A DNA stretch of 64,000 nt from Anolis sagrei (taxonomy: Eukaryota > Chordata > Lepidosauria > Squamata > Anolidae): assembly GCF_037176765.1 (NCBI RefSeq), contig NC_090025.1, positions 164,530,822 to 164,594,821 of the forward strand, read 5' to 3'. Under the pieces are notes generated by a model, which saw only the letters and a program-made list of their open reading frames with translations, searched no databases and had not been told where the DNA came from. Within the stretch, counting starts at the first letter, position 1; every line of letters begins with the position of its first letter. Below, in pieces: positions 36,050-53,600 of this stretch. A program made the position numbers and the translations under genes.

Positions 36050-36260
36050 TATAGTTGATTTTGCCCAGGGGTGCTCTTGGGGGAAAATAGACCTTGACAT
36101 ATGCAAGTTGTAGTTGCTGGGATGTATAGTTCACCTCCAATCAAAGAGCATTCTGAACTCTACCAATGATGGAATTGAACCAAATATGGCACACAGAACT
36201 CCCACGACAAACAGAAAATATATATCAGTGATTGGTTGGGGGGGGGGGGGGGGCAAAATA
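36050..36260 (-). repeat. Fragment of hAT internal modules with G run
   Basis: TGGGATGTATAGTTCACCTC and GGCACACAGAACTCCCACGA match modules at 2560-3120; a 15-16 base G run near 36238 recalls the ends of the two long elements. No terminal repeats. Confidence 0.5.
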
Positions 36261-36494
36261 CTGTTTGCTTAGCGTTGAAAATTACCTAGGGCCGCCTCTG
36301 GACATATTGTTATATATATGTCATATATATAATATGACATATTACACGTGTCAAAGAAATGACAAAATCAAATGAGGTCCCTTTTACACTGCCATATAAT
36401 CCAGATTATCAAATCAGATAATCCACAGAATCTGCTTTGAAGTGGATTGCATGTGTCTACACTGCCATATAGGATTAAGTACATCTATATGCAC

Positions 36495-36849
36495 CAGGGG
36501 TCCACAAACTTTTTAAACAGAGGCCCGGGTCACAGTCCCTCAAATTGTTGGGAAGACCAGATTATAATTTGGGGGGAAAAAATGAATGAATTCCTTTGTA
36601 TTCTGCACATTTCTTATTTGTAGTGCAAAAAACAATACAATAATTAAAATGAAGAACAATTTTAACAAATATAAACTTATTAGTATTTCAATGGAAAGTG
36701 TGGGCCTACTTTTGGCTGATGAGATAGGATTGTTGTTGTTGTTGTGTGCTTTGAAGTCATTTTAGACTTAGGTTGACCCCGGGCAAGGGCCGGGTAAATG
36801 ACCTTGGAGGGCTGTATCCAGCCACCGAGCTTTAGTTTGAGAACCCCTG
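36495..36849. mobile_element. hAT-like MITE, 355 bp
   Basis: Ends CAGGGGTCCACAAACTTT and AGTTTGAGAACCCCTG. Perfect 8 bp duplication ATATGCAC at 36487-36494 and 36850-36857. The copy at 13509-13881 is in the opposite orientation. It sits inside an older MITE (about 36370 onward). Confidence 0.92.
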
Positions 36850-36894
36850 ATATGCACCCTCGCCTACCTGCAAATACCTGTTAACCTGCTGTTT

Positions 36895-37135
36895 ACCATC
36901 TCCCCTCCAACAACTTTAGTCAATTTTTAGAAATTTTAATGAGATTTTAATGATTTACTATGTAATTATGTGTATTGTGTTATGTCTTGTTTTTTTAGTT
37001 GTTTTATAATTTAATGAGTTGATTTTTGTTTATTTATTATTGTCAGCATTGAATGTTTGCCATTGTGTATTTTGCTATAACCCACCCTGAGTCCCTTTGG
37101 GGCAGGCTATAAATAAAGTTTCATTTTATTTCATA
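36895..37135 (+). repeat. LINE 3' tail
   Basis: CACCCTGAGTCCCTTTGGGG then CAGGCTATAAATAAAGTTTC at the end. Confidence 0.6.
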
Positions 37136-37329
37136 TACCGTAATTCAGTTCAAAGCAGATAATCTGGATTTTATATAACAGTGCAGAAGGGGCCTTAGAG
37201 ATGAAAGAGACCAAAAAGGTTATTCCATTCCTCACATTAGAAGGGCAGTCCCTTTCGCAGCCCCATCCAGCAATTTATGTAGATTTATATGACATCAATT
37301 CATGCCTGATTCATTCCATTATGGAAGGT

Positions 37330-37482
37330 ACAAATATGTCCTGTGTTTAATACTGTTTTAATGTTTGTATGTTTTAAGTTTTTATTTACATATTGTATGA
37401 TTTTTAATGGTAGCTACTTTGAATCTTCTTTGGGGAGAAAAAGCGGGATATAAATACAAATAACAACAACAACAACAACATC
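37330..37482 (+). repeat. LINE 3' tail with AAC microsatellite
   Basis: GAGAAAAAGCGGGATATAAA leads into AAATAACAACAACAAC, a diverged version of the common tail. Confidence 0.55.
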
Positions 37483-38295
37483 ATCATTTAGGTTCACTTT
37501 ATTAAAATGGGTGAGGTGGCATAATAACTTTAGTCCACTCAAGCATGCGAGCCAAGCTGCATAGTATAAAAGAACTCAATCCTGTTGTGCCGTGGCACTG
37601 TCACTTGCCTGTCTTGACTTTAAAAAGCTGTCAGGATTTTTTGGGGACTAACCCTGAAAATCAATCAGCCTTCCATATCAACAGGTTCTGTATTCACAGA
37701 GTTAAACATCCACAGCTTGAAATATATATATAAGCAAATTAGTCCAATAAATATTTCAAATAGCACAGTTTACAAACAGCACATCTCAAATGTTGTATCT
37801 GCTGCTGCTTACAACTTGCCCAGTGCTCTCAGAACACATATCCACCCAAGTTAAAAGGCAGCTGGAAATAGTGGGTTTTGCAACCTTTTCAAAATGCAGC
37901 TAAGTGTTACCATTGCATCTCAAAGATTGTGCTATAGATACAAATACTATAAAGACCCTTCTTTATTTGAGGTTTACATATCTCACACTGAGGTCTAAAA
38001 CAATTTGTGAGGAAGCCAGTATGGAGAGATTCAGTCTGCAAGTATGTGAAAGCTTAAGTTAAAACTAGCACTGAAAATTAGGTCTGGAAACACAGAAGTG
38101 TGGCTTATACATAATAAACACGAGCAGGACGGATTGCTTACATGGCAATCAGACCCGAAATGTGAGCAAAATTATGCACTGTATTTTCCAAAGTATGTCT
38201 CAATGTATACACTTTATATCTTTTTTAAAAAAACCTCTAATGAAGAGAAAAAAAGAAAAAAATCCTCAAAGTGATAAACTTTTAATGGACAAATG

Positions 38296-38330
38296 GATCC
38301 TACAACATCAGCTGATGATGTTGTAGGATC
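38296..38330. repeat. Perfect inverted repeat, 15 bp arms
   Basis: GATCCTACAACATCA, a five-base loop GCTGA, then the exact reverse complement. It lies about 85 bases before the C22orf23 exon A acceptor. Confidence 0.95.
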
Positions 38331-38422
38331 ATGTGGTAGGATTGTACAAAATTCACCTTGGAATCATGATCCTGACAGCTATAAAAGATGTATTTCTTCA
38401 TTCTTCTTTTCAAGGTATAACT

Positions 38423-44556
<6,134 letters not shown>

Positions 44557-45744
44557 TCCTATACCAACTTAGCACAGGACTGCATTAGCCTGACTACTTT
44601 CTACTATCCCAACAGTGTCAAGAATGGCTCTTTAATGCTTTAGTGAAGCAATGCACAATCTATTTGGACTGGAGTTTGGCAGCTGAACATGGCTGTTTTC
44701 CCTCCCCAAAGTCCCCCGTTTGCTGAGTGCCCTCTTTCCCTCTATTCATCTCCACTGAGGTTACTGTTTATTTGCCTCTACCAGCAGCAAGTAAACAAGA
44801 ATTTTGGAAGCTAGTGAACAGTATTTTCCCTACAGTTCAGCTGGTCAGAAATCCTGTTTTCTGCATGAACTCATATTATTTTACATTAACAGAGTCTTTT
44901 CAAGGGTGTGGCTTACAAACAGCCATTTAACTGCTGGCCAGGAATAGTAACTGCAGACTGCTTTCCTTCTTTAAGCAGACAAACAAGTAATGATAGAGCT
45001 CAGAATACCTGTCTAACCTCTGAACATTGTGATATGCCTTTAAAAAAAACATTTGTTGCTTTTTATTAGAATGTGTGTGTATAGTAGCAGTTGTTCAAGT
45101 GACATAGTTTTGCATGGGTGCCTGTAGGATTCAGTATCTCTCTAGCCAAAACTGGAGGTTTATGTTGGTGTTTCAATCATAATCTTTTGTATAATCACAT
45201 AAGGCAAGTATGGTGTCTTTTAAATCAAAGTAGGAAACTGAAGACTCAGAACAATTTATCTAAACACAAACTTTTTTCTTTATGTGAGAGGTCAGGACCA
45301 GTTGAGATCTGATGGAGGAGCCATGTTTGCTCACATGTCCGCCTCAATCATGCAGAAGGCTTCCGTTTTTACAACTGTGGGTGTGGCTAGGTAAGAGGAG
45401 CAGATCTCATCTGTGCCTTCATTCACTGCACTCTGTTGCCTTGAAATACCTTTTGGTCTATTGTTGCTATAAGAAAAGGGTATTGGAGAAAAGTGACTAA
45501 GCAGAAAGAGGTGGAGAATCACATTAATCTCCTCTCATTTGCCTACATTCAAAGTTAGATGTGGGGGGGGGGGGGGCAGACATGAGTAGAAGTCTAGTAC
45601 AGCCGTTATCTGTCCCCCTTGGGATAAAAAGGAAAAATGTTGGTATATACTTGAGACTTCATGACACTCTGCTTATGGCTCCCTGGAAATATATTTATGC
45701 AGAACCGACTTTGCTCTTTTTCTGTTTGGATAAGGAGACAAGGA

Positions 45745-45750
45745 AATAAA
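45745..45750 (+). terminator. Candidate C22orf23 poly(A) signal
   Basis: First canonical AATAAA after the stop, 1.2 kb downstream; a T/G-rich stretch follows at about 45786-45800. Weak evidence for use. Confidence 0.35.
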
Positions 45751-45783
45751 ATGCTACAACAGATGCTCAGTACAATTGTTCCA

Positions 45784-45789
45784 TTTAAT
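45784..45789 (-). terminator. Candidate MICALL1 poly(A) signal
   Basis: ATTAAA on the minus strand, 1.7 kb after the MICALL1 stop, the first such hexamer I found. Its use is uncertain. Confidence 0.3.
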
Positions 45790-47478
45790 GTCTTTGTTCC
45801 CTGCATGCTAGTGAAAACTGCAGTTATTACAGTGTCATTCTGTCCACCAAAGTCTGGTGGGTATTTCTGATTGGAGTAAATCTGATGGTATTTTGGAACC
45901 TTGGTTTTTTTAAAAGAGCAAAAGGGAAAGTTGTGCTTTGGGATTGAACCCAGGGGTGACCTTGCTGTGGAGGGTGGGAACCTACTGACAGTTGTCATTC
46001 ACTTGTAGGGGCTGAGAACATGGCCCTGGCCAGAGCTGGCAACACCCGTCAAGCTAAATCCCCTTCTGGAATTGTCTGGAGTGAGTGTCATAGCCAGGGC
46101 CTGGCCAAGATATTCATCGTATTTGGATAAGGCAGCACAGCAATTTGCTCTGGGCTGGTAGTCTACTCGGCTCACAAGAACTCAAGACTAACAGCTGACT
46201 AACCAACATCTACAATACTATCAGTGTTTTAACTCAGACCAAACAAACATTTCAATAAATAGCTCCTCAGCGCAGAGGAGAAGGCAGAAAGAAAGGAAGA
46301 AAGACACGTCTCTCTTCTTCACACACACACACACATAGAGCAACATACATATACCAAAATCAAAAGAAAGCTGGGAGTGTGGTAGAGGGATTTACAAGTC
46401 TGCTAAGAAAATAACAGAAAGCACTGTCTTTGCATTTTTAGAAAAGTATCTACAGACCAAGCTGGGGGAGGAGCAGTTGAGATGCCCCCAAATGAGTGAA
46501 GGGTGGCACTGATGAGCAAGGCAAACAAGCCTGGTTGGCATTGAGTGCAGCTTGAGATCTTCTAATGCCTAACAGCGGACAGGGAATATTTGATCCTTTC
46601 CCAGCTTCCTGCATCCCTCAAGGAGCACCATAGATGAAATTAGCAGCAGCAACCAAGAGGGTTTATAAGGCGCAGTGAGCGTTGTATTAACTCATTTTGC
46701 TAAATGGTTTCCCAAGAGGTCCAGCATTCACTGTACATTACCTTTGGTTGTGCAGAAGGCTTCTAAAAGTGGGACATTTTAGAATGGATTCTGGTATTTT
46801 GGCTGTTTCTATAAGCCATTATGACACTGAGGTGTTTTATCTGCAAACTCTTTGAAATTTTAACAGTTTTAAGCCAGCAATAAAATAAATAATCCTACTC
46901 TGAAAGCCCCAAGGTTTTTCAAAATTATTTTTGTTTTTTGACACGCAGGTAAAAGTACATTCGGAGCGGGAAAACAGAGTCCCACCCTCTGTGACTGCTG
47001 TAAAGGGTTTTCATAATGTCAGGCACATGTGATTATCACAGTTAGAGAAGGGAGACAATTAGTGCAAGTTTCCCAGAGCCACCCAAATCCTGGACTGCTC
47101 AGAACCATGAAAAGAACATGTGCGCAACTGAGGAAGTCAGACATGATTTCACCTCTTCCCCGCCCTCACCCCTCCCTGAGGCTAAAAGAGACCAGCGACT
47201 TTCTCCTTCACATTTGCCCTCTATAATTTTCAGTGCTGACTGGGCTTGCCATTATCCCACCTTTACCCCCTGGTTCTTAAGGCGGAGGAGCACCTATTGC
47301 TGGAAGGTGACCATCTTTCTCCAGGGAAAAGCCAGCGTTCATGTATGGCGAGCCATGACCTCTTAGAAGGACAGCAAGCTGGAGGCAGCAAGTCCTGTTT
47401 GCCAAGTACCCAGCTGAACAGGGCAGAGGCAGTCAGAGAGCAACAACAGCCCTCTCCTGCTTCTGGCTGCCACGCGCT

Positions 47479-47600
47479 TTAGCTTTTATCCTTGGGTGAC
47501 TTGCTCTTTGACTCATTTTTGTTCCCAAGGAGCTTCAGCACTTTCATGGGCTTGAATTTCCCTTTTTTCTTGTTATCAGCATCAGTTTCCTTGTGAAATT
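47479..47600 (-). CDS. MICALL1: MICALL1 last exon (stop)
   Basis: 122 bases: [40 protein letters not shown], then TAA. Basic C-terminus as in vertebrate MICALL1. Acceptor CTCTCCAG. Confidence 0.96.
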
Positions 47601-50600
47601 CTGGAGAGAGAAAGAGAGATGTATAAAACATTCTTTCTGTGGAATGCAAGCTGAAAAAGGGGGGCATGGGAAGGAAAAAAAAACAGGCAGAGCTTGGACA
47701 AGTTAACTACTTTGAGAACAATATCCAGAATGAAGCATTTGTCCATATTTTTGAATAAGAGTTCTACCTGAGCTGTCATGTAACTTATATACATACAAAT
47801 TATCTGGAACACCAGAGACTCTGTGCTAAATACATTCTTAATTCCAGGACACAAAAACCGGAATTATGCAGGTGGACAATTTAGCATAAACCAAACTGAC
47901 ACTGTTTACAGAATGTATAATTTACACAATTAAGATATTTTTGGTACTTCTGGAGGAGTGTGGAAAAGACAATAGCCACTTAACTGATGCACAACTATTG
48001 TTTCCATGTCCTCGCAATTAATGCAGCCTGAAATCACTGCATTTAAATACCAAGGTGATATGCACACTGCAATATTCCAGGGGCACACAGAAAACCCAAA
48101 ATATTCCCTTGGTGCTAAATACGACTGGCTGAGTATTTTTTTCCTGTTAAGTCTTTAGGGTTGACAATAAAAAAACTGCAAATGTTCATGTAAAATATCT
48201 AACAGGTTGCATTTCAGTATTAAAGGGAAAGGATGGAAGGAGTCCTGGGTCACTTTTAAGACGAACCAGTTTATTCCAGCATGAGCTGCCATGGATTGCA
48301 AGACATATTAATAGGTTAAAATATTCAAGCTGCAAGTATTATATGCTCAGTTACATAGTTATGGGGGGTGGGGGGTGGAATAAATTGTCTGTATTCCAGA
48401 TTGAAATAAATTACAGAAATACAGATGCATGAGTGCATCTGAGCATGTGTACTGTAATCCACACCCCCCCCCCCCTGCGAAAATAAATTATCGCAAAAGA
48501 TTCTATAAAGCTCTTGGATTCTTTTAAACCTTTTCCTTCCTTTTGGATTTCTAATGTTTGGGAGAAGACAGGGATTTTGTGCCTTGCACTATTTCATACC
48601 CTATACAATGGCTGGCAACACTAAATAAATAAACACTCAATAAATAAGGGAAGTATGCTAGTATCACATGTGGCTGAAACTGGTTTGGGAGAAAGCAAAG
48701 AATCCTTTGAAATCTGTCCCACTCCCAATAATATTTTCCTCTACTTCCTATTTGCTGTTTCTATTGAATATGCAGGCTGAATGTGACTGAAATGATTGGG
48801 GAGTATTTCAGAAAACATGATACAATATATAACTTTCTCAATATGTATCACTCTTAGGATAAATCTGGGATGCCTGATGCAGGTTTTAACATGGTTAGCA
48901 TGGTATCTACAGACAACTGATAACTTGAGAATCAATGTCAACAAGGAAATATATGGGCTGTTTAATTTCTGGAGCCTGGTCCTCACTGACCTTTCTTTTT
49001 AATCATTGCTTCCAACATTTTGTCCTCTTCTTCCTCTCTGACAAAACAAGAGAAAGCAAGAGTTAGATTAGCCTTAGGGAGAGCAGCTATCCTCTCTGGA
49101 GAGGATTTCATGGTAAGAATTATACTATCAAGTTGTGGTTTACCTTTGCCGGTCTTCATCCAAACAGTTGACTATGGCATTACGTTGCTCAATAATGGTC
49201 ACAAGCTCTTGCATCAACACCTTCTCCCTCACCCGGTCATCATCCGTCCATTCTTTCTCTGTCCAGCAGAGAGAGAATAAAACAGTGACAATAAGAACTT
49301 CATTTGGTAAGATGGCAAAACTCCTGCTTCATGAAATTTTCTCTGATACACGCCCATTTGACACCCCACCCCGCTCTCAATGTTTTCCTCTTTTAATACA
49401 GAAATTGCTTGGATTAATGGGACAACCTGAGTAAGTTCTGGCATTATATTTTGGTGTGTATTAATACAGACATAAAACATGGCCTATCAGAAAGTGAAAC
49501 AACACATAGGATAAGAATATATCATCTCCTCCCCTCCCACTTACCTTTCCATGGTGTTGGGATTGCCTGCCCCTTTGAGGCAAGAGGCCAGGTTAGAATA
49601 GAACAGAAAGCTATAACTTACCCTACTGTCACATTATTCCCAGCAACTTGTGTATTAAAGGAGGAAAGACAGCTATAAAAACATCCTGAAGTGTAAAAAT
49701 ATATCACTGAATATTAAAATTAATACTGCCCATGCCATCTTATTTCCAGTTTCTGTATATGGTTGTGAAAGCTGGACAAGAAAACTGATAGGAAGAAAAT
49801 CAATTCATTTGAGCTGTGGTACTGGAGAAGAGTTCTACTAAAGAAAGCCCCAAATAAATGGCCCTGGAGCAAATCAAATCTTAATTCTCCCTAAAAGCCA
49901 AGATGACTAAACTGAGATTGTCATGCTTTGGACATCTCATGAGAAGACGTGACTCACCAGAAAAGACAACAATTCTAGATAATATGAAAGGCAACAGGGA
50001 AAAAGGAAGAGACTATCCACATGACAGATGGATAGACTCAATCAAGGAAGCCACAGTCTGCAAGTCCAAACCTTGGTTGTTGATAAGAGGGTGACTTGAC
50101 GGTCTCACATTCATAAGGTCACCATAAGTCAAAGATGGCAATTAACAGCAAAAACATTATTTCCAGTTAAAAGGATCCCAAGTAGCATGGTTATAGTTTG
50201 GAAAACGCATTGACCATTGAAATATGGGGATTCTGGGAGGTATAGTCTATCACCTCCAAAAAACACTTTCCCAGGTAGACTGCAGTAAAGAGCACTGGAC
50301 TGGACAGACAAATCGCTTGACTTAGTATGAGCATAAGGCTGATTCCAATATTCCAATTTTTTGAATTCCTATTCAAATTTCTCTCCTGACAAAGTAACTT
50401 TTTTCTGTAGCTCAATACATATAGCTCAACATATACTTAGTTATACACACTGATTGATTATGTTCTCTGTTCTTTTCTATGCATCATTCATATTTTCAGC
50501 CTATTCTGGGAGCATCCATCATCTTGGACTTTTGTTAACTAGATAAGGGAATGAGATATAGAGGGTGCACAGATAGGCTGGTAATAGAAATAGAAAACTC

Positions 50601-53600
50601 CTTTAATTGAACAGTGCTCCCTGCTGGCAGTTAAGATGCACAGAAGTGAAGAAAAAAACACTAGCAACAAAAAAACAATCCTCTCAGTGTAATCCAACCC
50701 TTCTCAATTTGGGAGCTTCCAGATCTACTAGACGATAATTGTCAGTATCTGCCAGTCAACTATAACAATGATTTAAAAACCTTCAGCAGGAGCACAACAA
50801 AAAAGGCTTACCAGGTTTATTGAGAAGGCACCGCAACTCAAACTCCACATCAGCCTGCCGCTGCTCCAAGTTTTGTTGCTTAAAACTAAAAGAAAGGAAG
50901 CTGAACATTATTAACTTTGCAATTTTAGCATTTGTGTGTGTATATATATTCTTGAATAAAAGCTATATGCAGTCTACCATACACTTATCCAGCCCAGCAT
51001 TGTTTGTTTCTAAAGTAGCCAAACAGATTATGAAGGCAAAACTGTTCTTCTGATCCTGTTCCTAACGACTGCTCTCCGCTTTAAAGATTGTGAAGCCCTC
51101 TCAAAGTGGTTACAACCCTCTCAAACAAGTAATATACCAGGAATACAATAATAGGGAAATATTCATTGAGATAATATTCCTTTTGAAGTATGTTTTTCCA
51201 AGGATCAGTCTGAATATTGGATACTTTTGAATTCTGGTTGCACACTGAATATTGTTTCAGCATTATCCAATAAAAAAGGGAATGATAACTGAAAGAGGTG
51301 AATATGCATCAAATAGACTTTTCCAGCTATGAACTCTCAAGCAATCATGGCATGAGGTCTATTTCACTTGCCTCCACTCTGGTTCCACTGGGCATTTTGC
51401 CTTTGTGTTTTGCCCTGAGCTTTCTATTTGCAGGAGGCCACCCAAGAAACAGTCCTATTCAGAGCACAGTGATGCCAAAATAAGCCTTGCAGGGTTCAAT
51501 AATATCTGCTCCTCAGTGAGCATCTTTGGGACTGCAGGCAAACTCTGGGACTGCAGCTCGTTCTACTCACATGTAGATGAGTTCAGATTCCCGTCGTACC
51601 AGCATATGCTTCTCATGGATGAGTTTAAACCAGTCTACCAGCAAACCATCTTCAGGTGCCTCTGCCAATCAAATGGGGAGCATGGGATCAGAAACTTTCA
51701 GAGGGAAAGGAGCCACTTTCCTTCCCCTGTGAAAGGCAAGGGGTAGATGCACCAGAGCACCTCTGTCTCTTGCTCAATGCCTCCTTCAAGTAATAAGGAC
51801 CCAGTGATGCTATTTTTGAAGTACAGGTCCAATAACAACATTGAGAGAAGTATTTCTTCAACTAACAATGCCTCTGTGAAGGCTCCAACCCACCTCCTAA
51901 ATGTTCTGCAACAAAGTACCAACAGATTCCCTTTTCCTCTTTGCCAATGTTTTAATAGAGACACATTCCCTGTGATCCTCACCCATCACCTCCCCCAGGG
52001 AGTGAAGCTGAGAGATAAAACTGATGTTTCCCCCACTTTAACCTGCTGCAGTTCACTTTCTCCCTCACAAAAAAACAGGTGTCATAAGCAGTCCTTTACT
52101 TTGAATATCAATCAAATCAATTTCACAATAGCCACATTCAGAGAGGTTCTGGTCTATTATGAGAAAGGTAACAAACCAAAAACCTATGGTTTGTTTATTG
52201 TGGCGCGCAAATCTGTAAACACAGCACATTCCCAAGTTTATGACTCTGGCATATCTGAAACACAAAGTTCCTGGTTTATACATGACACTAAATAATTGAT
52301 GACAGAAGACCAAGTTTCCTGAACTGTTCCCACTTGTAGATGGATCAAATAATGGTGCTTAGCCTCCATGTTTCCTCAAATAATATGCATTGAAATATAT
52401 GCTGAAAATAATATTAATGAGAGTTCTGTGGCTGAGAAGTAACATAATTTTTTTTCTAAAGAGACAATGAAAATTTAAAAACCCACAACCCCCCCCCCCC
52501 AAAATACTTTCCTTAAATAGTTGAAAATGTTAAAAATAATTAATAATTGATAATGAATAATTATTTTCAAATTATTTGAAAATAATTGTTTCCAAAACGT
52601 GTTTCAATGTTACTATATACAACTTCTAAAAACACTCTGTAAGATATGATGAGGAAATACATTGCCAAATAAGAGCTACAGTCTGACCCTTGACTCTGCA
52701 GGAAATATGTTCCCAGACTTTCTGTGGATATGCAAAACCATGGAAAACAGTGGATTCTACCCTCACCAAAATGAAGTTTCCAGCCCAAGAACAGCATGGA
52801 GCTATTCTAGAGGACCTAGAAAATGCCTACAGATACAATATTTTGTCAGAATTGGATAAATGAAACTGTAGGTATCAGTCCCGTGGACAAGGAGGTTGAA
52901 TTGTACTCAAGACCAAGTTGATGATCCCACAGTGGCAAGTCAGAAGGAAAAGCTGTCCCACTTGACAATCAATATTTCCTTGTACCTCAGAACTCTTCCG
53001 GTCTCCCCCCTCCCTCTTTCCCCCCAGAGTGGCATCACCCATCCTACCGTTCTCCATGCTGCGAAGTTTTCGTTCTAGCTCAACTCCTCTGTGCTCCAAC
53101 TCATCCAGCTGTTGCTCAATGCTGTCCATCTCACCATAGATATCTTCCACAGGGACATACTGGTCTGACTGAACCTGAAGAAAGAAGAACAAAGAGACAT
53201 ACTTCTTTTTAAAAATAACTGCAACAACAAAACAAGCAGCTTTATCTTTCTGGAAGATGCCAACAGACTTCAGAGGCACAGAACAGAGATTAAAATGACT
53301 GAAAATACTATTTTATTTTTTAAAATGTGAACAAGCCCCAGGAACGGGATGGGACTTTGCAGTCTGGGCTTTTTGCCTCCTCCAAGCACTTCTTGAGGAT
53401 GTAAGAACATCCCTGCACACAGTTTTGAGTATAGCTAGATATCAGGAAATTGCTGCTAGAAGAGAATTTAGGGTAGAAATGATCTTGAAGGGCAGGTTCC
53501 AAGCCTAACCATCACCTCTTAAAAATGGAGTATGTTTTTTAAAGAAGCTACTACCACTACATCTAAATATCAGTCTTCCCTTCATGGCATTACTTAGGCC

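Larger units (their letters stand above)
35519..38414 (+). other. C22orf23 first intron (inferred)
   Basis: Non-coding. Holds MITEs at 35813-35945 and 37138-37203, a hAT-module fragment (36050-36260), a hAT MITE (36495-36849), LINE tails (36895-37135, 37330-37482) and a perfect hairpin (38296-38330). The 600 bases 37490-38220 show nothing recognisable. Confidence 0.6.
44557..47478. other. Tail-to-tail interval between C22orf23 and MICALL1
   Basis: No further gene. Expected to hold both 3' UTRs. A plus-strand AATAAA at 45745-45750 and a minus-strand ATTAAA (plus TTTAAT at 45784-45789) are the best poly(A) candidates. A G run lies at about 45559-45576 and a CA microsatellite at 46318-46336. 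No SINE was seen in this interval. Confidence 0.55.

Noticed and set aside
49144-49258. Plus-strand frames over this region
   Set aside because: They are antisense shadows of a MICALL1 bMERB exon.
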